DNA from: an uncultured Bradyrhizobium sp.
Lineage (GTDB): Bacteria; Pseudomonadota; Alphaproteobacteria; Rhizobiales; Xanthobacteraceae
Direction: 5' to 3'
Length of the DNA stretch: 64,000 nucleotides
Assembly: GCF_936928535.1 (NCBI RefSeq)
Contig: NZ_CAKZHY010000055.1
Location: 33,539 to 97,538 of the forward strand
The notes beneath the pieces are model-generated. The model saw only the letters and a list, made by a program, of their open reading frames with translations, was not told the DNA's origin and did no database searches. A program made the translations under genes and the position numbers. Below are positions 20,756 to 31,697 of the stretch, piece by piece; the stretch's first letter is position 1; each line of letters opens with the position of its first letter.

Positions 20756-21541
20756 GTGCCCTTCATGCCGAGCCTCGTCCAAGAGGATCAGCTCGGGTTT
20801 GACGTTGGATTTAAGAAGCCCGGCGTGCCAATTCTACTGCAATTCAAGTTGGGCCAATCTTTGCGCCGTTTTGTCCGGAAAGATAAAGGCTATCTGGCTC
20901 CCATACTTGAGAGCCCGTTCTTTCGATTTTCGATCGACACAGCGGAGCCAGATGGACAGTTTGAGACCTTGCTGAAGGCCGAGCAAGACGGCGCCGAAAC
21001 TTACTACGTAGCTCCGCGATTTGCAGATTGGCCTCAATATGCGAGCTTCTTTGAGGCCGGGGCTGTGCTGGAGAATTCTATATCGGTGACCCCAAGCACA
21101 ATCCGCAATGCTCTTGATGCTCGCGAGTCGCCAGATGGAGTTCACCGTATAGTTTACGATACCACCTCTATACACGTTTGTTCGGAGCCCACTCAGGTAA
21201 GTGACACTCGACCTAGTTCACTTGCCGAAAATGTTCGGACTAGATTAGCCGAAGATCCAGGTGACCTTAGCCAAATAGTTCATAGAATTTATGAAGGGTT
21301 TGATCATCGCGCGCTGATCCGGCGTCCCAAGCTAGAGGAATCCGCGCAGGGCGCGTTTGTGTTCTCCATCCACAGTTCGATGGCAGAACGAACGCCCGAG
21401 GCTCAGAGAAAGATTGAGCGTAGCCAGCGATTAGAGCAGTTGCGAGCACGCGCACGCACCGAAGATGATGCATTCGGCGCAGCGCTGGGACTCGAATTAT
21501 GGGCGCTAGGTATCCAATTGCTATTTGCAACCGGAGACTAA
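20756..21541 (+). CDS. Uncharacterised protein with PD-(D/E)xK-like N-terminal motif; start uncertain (ORF open from 20624)
   Basis: EDQLGFDVGFKKPGVPILLQFKL (D at 20801, QxK at 20840-20848); AGGAG 8 nt before GTG 20756. Confidence 0.5.
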   Translation: MPFMPSLVQEDQLGFDVGFKKPGVPILLQFKLGQSLRRFVRKDKGYLAPILESPFFRFSIDTAEPDGQFETLLKAEQDGAETYYVAPRFADWPQYASFFEAGAVLENSISVTPSTIRNALDARESPDGVHRIVYDTTSIHVCSEPTQVSDTRPSSLAENVRTRLAEDPGDLSQIVHRIYEGFDHRALIRRPKLEESAQGAFVFSIHSSMAERTPEAQRKIERSQRLEQLRARARTEDDAFGAALGLELWALGIQLLFATGD

Positions 21542-21643
21542 TCCCGATCGGGAGGCGAGTAGCGACTGGCCACTAACAGACTGCCCTTCCTTTCCTCCTT
21601 TCAGCTATACTCGCCCCGGTAGCATCACCCGGAGGCGCATCCC

Positions 21644-23026
21644 ATGGAGCACGCAGCCAGCCTAGCCCCGAAAAACCTCGTTATCTGCTGCGACGGCACC
21701 GGCAACGAGATCTCGGAGAACATCTCCAACGTCCTGAAGCTCTATCGCTGCCTGCGCAAGACGGACAAGACCTCGCCGCGGCAGATGGTGTTTTACGATC
21801 CCGGGGTCGGCACGGTGACGGAGCCGTCGACCTGGAACAGGTGGAAGGCCAACATCAAGCTGGTGCTGGGGCTCGCCACCGGCTACGGGCTCGATGACAA
21901 CGTGCTCTCGGCCTATTGCTTCCTGATCGAGCATTATGCGCCGGGCGACCGCATCTATTTGTTCGGCTTTTCGCGCGGCGCCTACACCGTACGCGTGCTG
22001 GCGGGGCTGATCCACAAGGTCGGGCTGATCTCGCCGGAGCAGGCGAACCTCGCAGGCTCGGGCCTCGTCGCCTACAAGCAATATTCCGGGCTCGGGCGCG
22101 GCAACGACATCGAGGACCTCAAGAATATCGTGGTCGACGACGAGGGGCCGCTGCCGAAGGACGAGTTCGACCTCGCCGCCCAGTTCGCGCGCATCACCTC
22201 GACGCGCTGGCCGACCATCCACTTCATCGGCGTGTGGGACACGGTGGCGAGCGTGATCGTGCCGCGCCGCGACGTCTTCTTCCTCGTGTTCACCCTGGAG
22301 GAGCTCGCCTTCACGCGGCGCAATCCGAGCGTCAACATCTTCCGCCAGGCGATCGCGATCGACGAGCGGCGCCGCATGTTCCGCCTCAACAAATACTGGG
22401 AGCCGCAGGAGTTCTGGAGCAACCGCTACGTGCCCGACGAGAAGAAGGTGGCGCAGGACATCATGCAGGTGTGGTTTTCAGGCGTGCATTGCGACGTCGG
22501 CGGCGGCTATCCGGAAGCTGTTAGCGCGGAGTCGAAATATCCGCTGATCTGGATGATCGACGAGGCGGAAAAGGCCGGGCTGAACTTCAACAAGCGCACC
22601 GTGAACCAGCTCGCCTGGGGCATCCAGCGCAAGAACTCGCCGTTCCAATATGTCCCGCCTGCCGTCACCGGCGCGTCGGGCGCCTTGCACGATTCGATGA
22701 CCGCGGCCTGGCGCGTGCTGGAAGTTCTGCCGAAGAGCGCGAAATACCGGGAATGGCCTGAGCGGAAGGTGGTGCTGGGATTCTACATTCCCGATTGCGA
22801 ACCGCGCTTCATCCCCGACGGCGCGCATGTGCATGAGAGCGTGATCAAGCGGATGGACGCGGATGCGACGTACCGGCCGGTGAACCTGCCGGCGCAGTAC
22901 GAAACGGTGCCGATGCCGGTGCCGCCGGGGGTGGACCTCGCGGCGGGGGCGGAGGTCGATGAGCGCTCGCTGCCACCCTCCCCTGGAGGGGGAGGGTCGA
23001 CTCACGTTGAGCGTAGCGAAACGTGA
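21644..23026 (+). CDS. DUF2235 domain-containing hydrolase (Tle1-like alpha/beta hydrolase)
   Basis: NLVICCDGTGNE, LFGFSRGAYTVR (GxSxG), FIGVWDTVAS, WFSGVHCDVGGGYPE. Confidence 0.9.
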   Translation: MEHAASLAPKNLVICCDGTGNEISENISNVLKLYRCLRKTDKTSPRQMVFYDPGVGTVTEPSTWNRWKANIKLVLGLATGYGLDDNVLSAYCFLIEHYAPGDRIYLFGFSRGAYTVRVLAGLIHKVGLISPEQANLAGSGLVAYKQYSGLGRGNDIEDLKNIVVDDEGPLPKDEFDLAAQFARITSTRWPTIHFIGVWDTVASVIVPRRDVFFLVFTLEELAFTRRNPSVNIFRQAIAIDERRRMFRLNKYWEPQEFWSNRYVPDEKKVAQDIMQVWFSGVHCDVGGGYPEAVSAESKYPLIWMIDEAEKAGLNFNKRTVNQLAWGIQRKNSPFQYVPPAVTGASGALHDSMTAAWRVLEVLPKSAKYREWPERKVVLGFYIPDCEPRFIPDGAHVHESVIKRMDADATYRPVNLPAQYETVPMPVPPGVDLAAGAEVDERSLPPSPGGGGSTHVERSET

Positions 23027-23134
23027 GTCGGGGTGGGGTGACGGTCCCTCCGCGATGGACACCGCCCGTGTGGAGAGATCACCCCACCCCGCTCGCGCTG
23101 GCGCGCGATCGACCCTCCCCCTCGAGGGGAGGGT
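22975..23134. repeat. Palindromic MITE-like element, family C copy 1
   Basis: Begins ACCCTCCCCTGGAGGGGGAGGGTC and ends GACCCTCCCCCTCGAGGGGAGGGT; aligns with the reverse complement of 23542-23700. Confidence 0.8.
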
Positions 23135-23228
23135 AGCACCCCGCTACCTCCGCTTTCCCCGATCGCCGCTACTTTTCATTAAAATTCTCTGACACGCTTT
23201 AGCGTGATCGCATCACATCGCCGGCATC

Positions 23229-23525
23229 ATGGTTCCCGAGACCTCCGCAAGAACAGCGGAGCAGGAGGACCACGTGTCACAATTTCCGCGAAAGTTTGCA
23301 CGCGTGAAGCCCGCGGGCCTGATGTCCCGCCAGGCCAAGATCATCACCGACCCGCGCGCGCCCGTGATCCCGTGCACGCTGATCGACTATTCGCCCGGCG
23401 GCGCCTGCGTCGATCTCGGCGGCCAGGTGAAGATCCCCGATCGGTTCGAGCTGCTGCACGTCAACACCAAGAAGCGCTGCCGCATCGCGTGGAAGCGCGG
23501 CACGCGGGTGGGCGTGGTGTTTTAG
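23229..23525 (+). CDS. PilZ domain-containing protein
   Basis: RKFARVKPAGLMSRQAKIITDPRAPVIPCTLIDYSPGGACVDL ... KRCRIAWKRGTRVGVVF. Confidence 0.8.
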   Translation: MVPETSARTAEQEDHVSQFPRKFARVKPAGLMSRQAKIITDPRAPVIPCTLIDYSPGGACVDLGGQVKIPDRFELLHVNTKKRCRIAWKRGTRVGVVF

Positions 23526-23541
23526 GGGCTGCTGCTTGCTT

Positions 23542-23700
23542 ACCCTCCCCTGGAGGGGGAGGGTCGATCGCGCGCAGCGCGAGCGGGGCGGGGTGATCTC
23601 TCCACTCGGGCGCTGTTGGCCGCGGAGAGACCGTCACCCCACCCCGTCTCATATTTCGCTGCGCTCAATCTGAGCCGACCCTCCCCCTCCAGGGGAGGGT
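23542..23700. repeat. Palindromic MITE-like element, family C copy 2 (inverted relative to copy 1)
   Basis: Reverse complement collinear with 22975-23134, including GGGGTGGGGTGACGGTC and GTGGAGAGATCACCCC blocks. Confidence 0.8.
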
Positions 23701-23707
23701 AAGAGAG

Positions 23708-24115
23708 CTACGCCCGCATCCTTGCCTTTGCGCCGGCGATGATCTGCATGGCGACGCCGCCGATCCAGCCCAGCAGCACCAGCCAGGTCAGCGCGTCGTG
23801 CGGTTCGAGGCGGAGCACGATGACGGCGACGGAGGCGAGCGCGGTGAGCGTGGCGCAGAGCGTGCCGGCGGAACTCAGGAGCTCGGCGGCATCGATCTGG
23901 CTGTGGGCGTCGTCGAACGGCAGTTGCGGCGTGTCGATGCCGAGATAGAAGCCGACGACGCCGAGCAGCATCATCAGCAGCAGGAAGCCCTGGGTGGTGA
24001 GCGCAGGGATCGCCGATCCGACATAGGCGCCGACGAACAGCCCGCACGCAGCCCCCGCCATCGCGAGGCCCAATCGCTCTAATAAATGGGCAGTCTTGCG
24101 AACACGAAACCGCAT
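23708..24115 (-). CDS. Hypothetical multi-pass membrane protein
   Basis: Four hydrophobic segments, R/K-rich N-terminus. Confidence 0.6.
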   Translation of the reverse strand: MRFRVRKTAHLLERLGLAMAGAACGLFVGAYVGSAIPALTTQGFLLLMMLLGVVGFYLGIDTPQLPFDDAHSQIDAAELLSSAGTLCATLTALASVAVIVLRLEPHDALTWLVLLGWIGGVAMQIIAGAKARMRA

Positions 24116-24241
24116 GACGGACCTCCGTGATGATCTCGGGAGGTTAGGCCAGTTTGGGCCGGTGCGAAAGCTAAGGGGAGTTACGGATGCGTGAGGTGGG
24201 TGATGAGGGAAGGAAGCGAAGGCCTCGCATCACTCTCCGCT

Positions 24242-24411
24242 GTCATCCCGGACAAGCGAAGCGCAGATCCGGGATCCAAACCCCAGGGAGCAGTTTATGG
24301 CGCGAAGTGGCAACTCCGAGTGTTCGCAAAACTATTGCTGCGGCGTATGGCGACGAGCGCAAGCGCTCGCGCTGGGGTCCCGGATCTGCGCTTGCGCTTG
24401 TCCGGGACGAC
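24242..24411. repeat. Long imperfect palindrome, family A copy 1
   Basis: GTCATCCCGG ... CCGGGACGAC termini; inner ACTATTGCTGCGGCGTATGG shared with other copies. Confidence 0.65.
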
Positions 24412-24456
24412 ACCGTTGGTGGGGCACCCGCCGTCGCACTCAATGTGCAGCTGCCC

Positions 24457-25569
<1,113 letters not shown>

Positions 25570-25730
25570 GCGGGGGATCCGGGGATGGAGGGCGATCGGG
25601 ATGGATGGAAGCAATTGCATGAAGTTTAGTGGCCGCCGCGCGAATTGCGAGATGCGCAGGCGTCATGGCCGCGCGCGGGGGATGCATTGCGGGGGGTGGG
25701 TGAGGCGCGCTCGGAAGGCGACAACGCCCC

Positions 25731-26426
25731 CTACTGCAAATCCTCGAACTTGCCCGGCTGCGGCTTGGCCATCCGGATCTTGCCGTCGGGCAGAAGTTCG
25801 CCGTCGGCCTCGGCCGAGAACTGGATCGTGTTGCCGCCGCCGTCGCGCGGGCTCGCCTTGCCGAGTACCCCTAACTTGTCGGCGAGCTTGGCGTCATCGG
25901 CAACGAAGACGCGATAATCGGTGAGGTGAAAGCGGCGCGGGGCCGTCCAGGTGAAGGCGGGCACCGAGGTGCGCATGTCGAGGTCGTTGTTGCTGGAGAC
26001 GCTGAGGCCGGTGACATCGCGGAACAGATCCGGACCGTCGAGCAGCTTCGCGCGTGCACCGTCGACGGCATAGATGTTCAGCGTGACGATGTGGCGCTCG
26101 CTGCGGAACGACACCGCGAGGTTGCGCGAATCCGCCGCCCACGCGGCATGGAAAGCATCCGGCCCGGTGTCGAGGATGTTGTCGTCGTTGACATCGTCAA
26201 GCGTCATCAGCTTGCGATGGCCGGGCTCGGCCATCAGGTAGATGCGGAAACCGTCACTGCCGGATTCGCCGCCGCCATGGGCGGCAACCGAGAGCTTTCC
26301 GTTCGGCGCCTTGCCGCCGAGGATGATGGCGTATTCGTTCTTGCCGTATTGATGCTCGGCCGTCGCCAGCGCCGGCGATGCGGCGAAGGCGAGGAGAAGA
26401 GCGAGGATGGCGCGGCGGTGGGGCAT
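25731..26426 (-). CDS. Hypothetical exported protein
   Basis: Signal peptide (AILALLLAFAASPALA); no recognised domain; start trimmed to 26426. Confidence 0.6.
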   Translation of the reverse strand: MPHRRAILALLLAFAASPALATAEHQYGKNEYAIILGGKAPNGKLSVAAHGGGESGSDGFRIYLMAEPGHRKLMTLDDVNDDNILDTGPDAFHAAWAADSRNLAVSFRSERHIVTLNIYAVDGARAKLLDGPDLFRDVTGLSVSSNNDLDMRTSVPAFTWTAPRRFHLTDYRVFVADDAKLADKLGVLGKASPRDGGGNTIQFSAEADGELLPDGKIRMAKPQPGKFEDLQ

Positions 26427-26467
26427 GTGGATGTGTCCTTGCAGAAAGCGCACAAGTTCACTTTGTC

Positions 26468-26599
26468 GTCGTCCCGGCGAACGCCGGGACCCATACGCCG
26501 CAGCAGTGGTTGTCGCGCGATATGGTCATTGCCTGTCTTCGCCAAACTCTTGCTCCGGCGTATGGGTCCCGGATCTGCGCTTCGCTTGTCCGGGACGAC
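26468..26599. repeat. Long imperfect palindrome, family A copy 2
   Basis: GTCGTCCCGGCG...CCGGGACGAC outer and GGGACCCATACGCCG / CGGCGTATGGGTCCC inner arms. Confidence 0.75.
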
Positions 26600-26625
26600 G
26601 GCGGGGGTCGGCGGGACAGCTAGAG

Positions 26626-27711
26626 CTACTCCACCAGCGTGAATTGCAGCAGCAGCGTGCGCTGGAGCATGGAGAAATTGTCGTCCGACACCATGGTCAG
26701 CACGGTCTCGCCTGTAGCAGTGACGTGGGCATCGATGCCTTCCATGTTGTCGACCTCGTGGCCGAGATCGGCCCTGAAGAGCTCGGGGCCGTCGACCAGC
26801 GCGCCCGGGGCGATCGACGCCAGCGGGATCGCGCGGATGCGGATGTCGATGCCGGTGAACCAGGAGAATTTGCGTTCGAGAATCAGAACCTCGCCGGAGG
26901 CGAGCAGCACGGCGTCGCTGATGTCGAACTTTTCGGTGCGGCGTACCGCGAACTGGCCGGGCGAGGCGCCGCCGATCAGGAAGGCGAGGAGATTGCCGTC
27001 GGCATCGAGCCCGCGCTCGGAGAACGCGATCAGCGTGCCCGCGAGCGGCGTGCTCTTGTCCTTGTCTTTTTCCTTGCCTTTCGGCACGAACACCATCGCC
27101 TCCAGGCCCTTGTTGTAAGGCAGCTTGCGGATCGCAGAAGGCGAGGCGATCACTTCGCCATGCGCGCGCGTGCCGCCCTTGGCGAAGTCGAAGCGCATGA
27201 TCTGGTTGACGCGTTCGAGCCCGACATAAAAGGTCGAGCCGTCGCGCGCGAGCGACTCGGTGTCGTACCAGAGCCGCTTCTCGGTGATCGGCCGCCCCTC
27301 GGCATTCAGCATCGGCGCCGTCTCGACGTCGTCGAGCCCGGTCATCCTGCTGCCGTCATAGCGGATGGCGCCGGTGAACCAGGTGCCTTGATCGGACAGC
27401 GCGAGGAAGCGCTCGCCCTTGTCGTCGAGAAAGCGAAGACCGGAGAGGCCGCCAAAACCGCGATGCGGCGAGGTCAGGACCAGCCCGCTGCGATAAGCGA
27501 GCCGCCCGAAGCGCACGCGTGAGCGGTCGCGCGGCTCGAAGAACGGAATTGGCCGCGCGTTGACCTCGATCGAGACGGGCGCATCGACGGTGTGCTCGGG
27601 CTGCCCCGGTTTGGGCGCTCCTTGCGCGTGCGCGAGCCGAGGCAGTGCGAGGGTGGAAAATCCCGCCGCCGCGTGGGCGATGAAGCTGCGGCGGGATGTG
27701 GTGTTGCTCAC
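26626..27711 (-). CDS. Esterase-like/phytase-like family exported protein (Tat-type signal)
   Basis: [19 protein letters not shown] signal; [36 protein letters not shown]. Confidence 0.75.
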   Translation of the reverse strand: MSNTTSRRSFIAHAAAGFSTLALPRLAHAQGAPKPGQPEHTVDAPVSIEVNARPIPFFEPRDRSRVRFGRLAYRSGLVLTSPHRGFGGLSGLRFLDDKGERFLALSDQGTWFTGAIRYDGSRMTGLDDVETAPMLNAEGRPITEKRLWYDTESLARDGSTFYVGLERVNQIMRFDFAKGGTRAHGEVIASPSAIRKLPYNKGLEAMVFVPKGKEKDKDKSTPLAGTLIAFSERGLDADGNLLAFLIGGASPGQFAVRRTEKFDISDAVLLASGEVLILERKFSWFTGIDIRIRAIPLASIAPGALVDGPELFRADLGHEVDNMEGIDAHVTATGETVLTMVSDDNFSMLQRTLLLQFTLVE

Positions 27712-29612
27712 GAATGCAGTTTGCGTCGCGGGCGATTGGGTGCTTGCGTGGGCGCCGTGTTGGTCTCGCTGAAGAGTTCGGCGAGCTTTTCGGTGATGGC
27801 GCCGCCGAGCTCTTCGGCGTCCACGATCGTCACCGCGCGGCGATAGTAGCGCGTCACGTCATGGCCGATGCCGATCGCGATCAGCTCGACCGGCGAGCGG
27901 GTCTCGATCTCCTCGATGATGTGGCGCAGGTGCCGCTCAAGATAATTGCCGGGATTGACCGACAGCGTGGAATCGTCGACCGGCGCACCGTCCGAGATCA
28001 TCATCAGGATCTTGCGCTGCTCGGGCCGGCCGAGCAGGCGCTTGTGCGCCCAGTCCAGCGCCTCGCCGTCGATGTTCTCCTTGAGGAGACCCTCGCGCAT
28101 CATCAAGCCAAGGTTTTTCCGCGCGCGACGCCACGGGGCATCCGCCGACTTGTAGATGATGTGGCGGAGATCGTTGAGGCGGCCGGGATTGGCCGGCTTG
28201 CCGGCGGCAAGCCACGCCTCGCGCGATTGCCCGCCCTTCCAGGCGCGCGTGGTGAAGCCGAGGATCTCGACCTTGACGCCGCATCGCTCCAGCGTGCGCG
28301 CGAGAATGTCGGCGCAGGTGGCGGCGACCGTGATGGGCCTCCCGCGCATCGAACCGGAATTGTCGAGCAGCAGCGTGACGACCGTATCGCGGAACGTCGC
28401 CTCCTTCTCGTGCATGAAGGACAGCGGATGATAGGGATCGGTGACGACGCGCGAGAGGCGCGCGGGGTCGAGGATGCCCTCTTCGAGGTCGAACTCCCAG
28501 GCGCGGTTCTGCTGCGCCATCAAACGCCTCTGAAGCCGGTTGGCGAGGCGCGCCACGATGCCTTGCAGATGCGCGAGCTGCTTGTCGAGATAGGCGCGCA
28601 GGCGCTCCAGCTCGTCATGGTCGCAGAGATCCTCGGCGGCGATGACCTCGTCGAACTTGGGCGCGAAGGCGTGGTATTCCGGCCCGCGCGGCTCGTTCTT
28701 GCCGTGCGAATTCGGACGCGTCGCCTCGCCCGGCGTCTCGTCGTCGCCGAGCTCGCCGTCGTCGAAGGTGTCGGAGGTCGAGGCCTGCGCGCTTTCCATC
28801 GCGCTCTCGCTCATCTCTTCCGACGAGGCCTGCGCCTGGTCGGCGCTCATCTCCTGCGCGGCGTCGGAATCGGGCGAGCCCTCGGCACCGGACTGGTCGT
28901 TGTCGCCGTCCTGGTTCTCGTCGTTGTCTTCGTCGTCCTCGCTGTCGGCGCTGCGCTCGTCGCCGAGCTCGAGCGCGGTCAGGAGATCATGCACGGCATC
29001 GCCGAACTTGGTCTGGTCCTCGACCACGCCGTCGAGCCGGTCGAGCCGCTTGCCGATCTTGTCTTCGAGGATCGGCCGCCAGAGATCGACCATCTTCTTG
29101 GCGGCCGCGGGCGGCGCCAAACCCGTGAGGCGTTCGCGCACCAGCATCGCCAGCGCGTCGGCGAGCGGCGCGTCGGCACGGTCGGTGATCTCGTCGAACT
29201 TGCCGCGATGGAAATGGTCGTCGAGCATCGCGGTGAGGTTCTTGGCAACGCCCGCCATGCGGCGCGCGCCGATCGCCTCGACCCTCGCCTGCTCCACCGC
29301 CTCGAACACGCCGCGCGCCTGCGGATTGCCGGGCATCAGCTTGCGATGCAGTTTTGCGTCGTGACAGGCGAGCTTGAGCGCGATGGAATCAGCATGGCCG
29401 CGCACGATCGCCGCATCGCGCTTGGTCATCTTGCGCGCAGGCTCGGGCAGCCGCGCCTTGCCGGGCGCGAGTCCCGGGCGCTCGGCGGCGAATGAGACGT
29501 CGAGCTCGGGCGCTTTCGCGATCGCCTTCAGGCAGGAGGCCACCGAGCGCTTGAACGGCTCGGTCGGGGCTTCCTTGGTGTTGCGAAATTTGGAGTTGGA
29601 GGGTGTGCTCAT
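27708..29612 (-). CDS. cobT: Cobaltochelatase subunit CobT
   Basis: Acidic central region and VWA MIDAS-like DNSGSMRG; adjacent to cobS. Confidence 0.93.
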   Translation of the reverse strand: MSTPSNSKFRNTKEAPTEPFKRSVASCLKAIAKAPELDVSFAAERPGLAPGKARLPEPARKMTKRDAAIVRGHADSIALKLACHDAKLHRKLMPGNPQARGVFEAVEQARVEAIGARRMAGVAKNLTAMLDDHFHRGKFDEITDRADAPLADALAMLVRERLTGLAPPAAAKKMVDLWRPILEDKIGKRLDRLDGVVEDQTKFGDAVHDLLTALELGDERSADSEDDEDNDENQDGDNDQSGAEGSPDSDAAQEMSADQAQASSEEMSESAMESAQASTSDTFDDGELGDDETPGEATRPNSHGKNEPRGPEYHAFAPKFDEVIAAEDLCDHDELERLRAYLDKQLAHLQGIVARLANRLQRRLMAQQNRAWEFDLEEGILDPARLSRVVTDPYHPLSFMHEKEATFRDTVVTLLLDNSGSMRGRPITVAATCADILARTLERCGVKVEILGFTTRAWKGGQSREAWLAAGKPANPGRLNDLRHIIYKSADAPWRRARKNLGLMMREGLLKENIDGEALDWAHKRLLGRPEQRKILMMISDGAPVDDSTLSVNPGNYLERHLRHIIEEIETRSPVELIAIGIGHDVTRYYRRAVTIVDAEELGGAITEKLAELFSETNTAPTQAPNRPRRKLHS

Positions 29613-29665
29613 ATCGCCTTAATCCATCGTCCCGGCGAAGGCCGGGACGACATGCCGCGAAGAGA

Positions 29666-30664
29666 TCAGCTGAGCGCCACGTTGACGGCCGATTCCGGCA
29701 GCTCCGCGTTGAAGCAGCGCTGATAGAACTCGGCGACCAGGGGACGCTCGAGCTCGTCGCACTTGTTGAGGAAGGTGACGCGGAAGGCGAAGCCGATATC
29801 GCCGAAGATGTCGGCGTTCTCGGCCCAGGTGATCACCGTGCGCGGGCTCATCACCGTCGACAGATCGCCATTGGCGAAGGCGTTACGGGTGAGGTCGGCA
29901 AGGCGCACCATCTTGTTGACGATGTCGCGGCCTTCCTGGGTGCGATAGTGCTTGGCCTTCGCAAGCACGATCTCCACTTCCTCGTCGTGGCTGAGGTAAT
30001 TGAGCGTGGTGACGATCGACCAGCGGTCCATCTGGCCCTGGTTGATCTGCTGGGTGCCGTGATAGAGGCCGGAAGTGTCGCCGAGGCCGACCGTGTTGGC
30101 GGTCGCAAACAGGCGGAACGCCGGGTGCGGCTTGATCACTTTGTTCTGGTCGAGCAGCGTCAGGCGGCCGGAGACTTCCAGCACGCGCTGGATCACGAAC
30201 ATCACGTCCGGGCGGCCGGCGTCGTATTCGTCGAACACCAGCGCGATGTTGTGCTGGAGCGCCCAGGGCAAAATGCCGTCACGGAATTCGGTGACCTGCT
30301 TGCCGTCGCGGACCACGATCGAGTCCTTGCCGACGAGGTCGATACGGCTGATGTGGCTGTCGAGGTTGACGCGCACGCAGGGCCAGTTCAGGCGGGCGGC
30401 GACCTGCTCGATATGGGTGGATTTTCCGGTGCCGTGATAGCCTGTCACCATCACGCGGCGGTTGCGGGCGAAGCCGGCGAGAATGGCGAGCGTGGTGGCG
30501 CGGTCGAAACGGTAGTCGGAATCGACTTCAGGAACGTGAGGATCGACTTCGGAATAGGCCGGCACTTCGAGATCGCTGTCGATCCCGAACACCTGGCGCA
30601 CCGACACCTTCATGTCGGGCAAACCGGAAACTTCCTCAACTTTGGACATCGCGGCGGTCGTCAT
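29666..30664 (-). CDS. cobS: Cobaltochelatase subunit CobS
   Basis: AAA+ [33 protein letters not shown]; start trimmed to 30664 (or 30649). Confidence 0.93.
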   Translation of the reverse strand: MTTAAMSKVEEVSGLPDMKVSVRQVFGIDSDLEVPAYSEVDPHVPEVDSDYRFDRATTLAILAGFARNRRVMVTGYHGTGKSTHIEQVAARLNWPCVRVNLDSHISRIDLVGKDSIVVRDGKQVTEFRDGILPWALQHNIALVFDEYDAGRPDVMFVIQRVLEVSGRLTLLDQNKVIKPHPAFRLFATANTVGLGDTSGLYHGTQQINQGQMDRWSIVTTLNYLSHDEEVEIVLAKAKHYRTQEGRDIVNKMVRLADLTRNAFANGDLSTVMSPRTVITWAENADIFGDIGFAFRVTFLNKCDELERPLVAEFYQRCFNAELPESAVNVALS

Positions 30665-30970
30665 CAATCCTCCGAGGCCCCGGGCGGTCCCGAGACCAGT
30701 TATTTGCACGTTGGCTGCGGCTGGGTGCGACTGCGAACCTATCAGAGACAACGTGCCGGCAGAAGCCCGCCCCGCAATCAAAGTTCCGTTGTCTTTTCAT
30801 TTAGATAGGTAAGGAACGCGATTTTGGGAAGGCTGCAATGCAAATCCCGCCCAAATTTCGCCCTGGACAGGCTTCCTGCCCAAAGGAACAGCGCGAATGG
30901 CACTTTCAGTGCCCGGCCCTATTTATGTAAGGCTCTGAACCCAATCGCTCCAGCCCGCTACAGAGACCTC

Positions 30971-31630
30971 GTGACGTCCTTCCTTGATCCCCTGATATCG
31001 TTTGTCTCAGTCCATGCGTGGCTGGCCTACCTGACCTTATTCCTGGCCGCACTGCTCGAAGCAGTCCCGGTGGTGGGCTCGGTCATTCCCGGCTCGACCA
31101 TCATCCTGGCACTGAGCGCACTAGTTCCGGGCGGCGATCTGAAGCTGCAATGGGTGCTGCTCGCGGCCGCCAGCGGCGCCGTGATCGGTGACGGCTCGGC
31201 CTACTGGCTCGGGCACCGGCAGCAGCGCAAGATCCTCAACACCTGGCCGCTGACCAATTACCCGCGCGTGGTCGAGGAGAGCGAGACCTTCTTCCACCGC
31301 TTCGGCACTTGGGCCGTGTTCTTCGCCCGCTTCGTGCCGCCGATCCGCGCTTTCGTGCCCATCACTGCGGGTGCGCTCGACATGCCGCCCGCAAAATTCT
31401 ACGCGGTCAACATCCCGGCAATCCTGGTCTGGGCGCCCGCCCATGTGCTGCCGGGCGTGCTGGCGGTGTCCGCCTTCCACGAATATTTCGGCGTGTCGCA
31501 CGACGGGCATCCGGGCAAGCATCTCTGGATTTTGACCGTGGTCGCGGTGGCCATCATCGGCGGCCTCGGCGTCTGGTACTACCGCCGCCGACAGAACGGC
31601 GTCGTCGCAGAGGCGAAGCCGCGCGCGTAG
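30971..31630 (+). CDS. DedA family membrane protein
   Basis: EAVPVVGSVIPGSTIILALSALVPGG; RFGTWAVFFARFVPPIRAFVPITAG; GTG start at 30971. Confidence 0.88.
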   Translation: MTSFLDPLISFVSVHAWLAYLTLFLAALLEAVPVVGSVIPGSTIILALSALVPGGDLKLQWVLLAAASGAVIGDGSAYWLGHRQQRKILNTWPLTNYPRVVEESETFFHRFGTWAVFFARFVPPIRAFVPITAGALDMPPAKFYAVNIPAILVWAPAHVLPGVLAVSAFHEYFGVSHDGHPGKHLWILTVVAVAIIGGLGVWYYRRRQNGVVAEAKPRA

Positions 31631-31641
31631 GCATCTCCCCG

Positions 31642-31669
31642 CGTCGTCCTGGCTTTCGCCAGGACGACG
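31642..31669. repeat. Perfect 12-bp stem hairpin between convergent genes
   Basis: CGTCGTCCTGGC-TTTC-GCCAGGACGACG. Confidence 0.7.
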
Positions 31670-31697
31670 GCGGAGAAAATGGCGCGCTCCCGGTTTT

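Noticed and set aside
21644-23026. DUF2235 gene as part of a type VI secretion effector locus
   Set aside because: No VgrG, PAAR, Hcp or immunity-like gene adjacent; the family alone does not establish a T6SS effector
22959-23192. 77-aa ORF MSARCHPPLEGEGRLTLSVAKRE...
   Set aside because: Translation of the family C repeat, not a gene
27696-29495. 599-aa + strand ORF opposite cobT
   Set aside because: Antisense shadow of cobT; no domain-like pattern, rich in R/A/L/H/G
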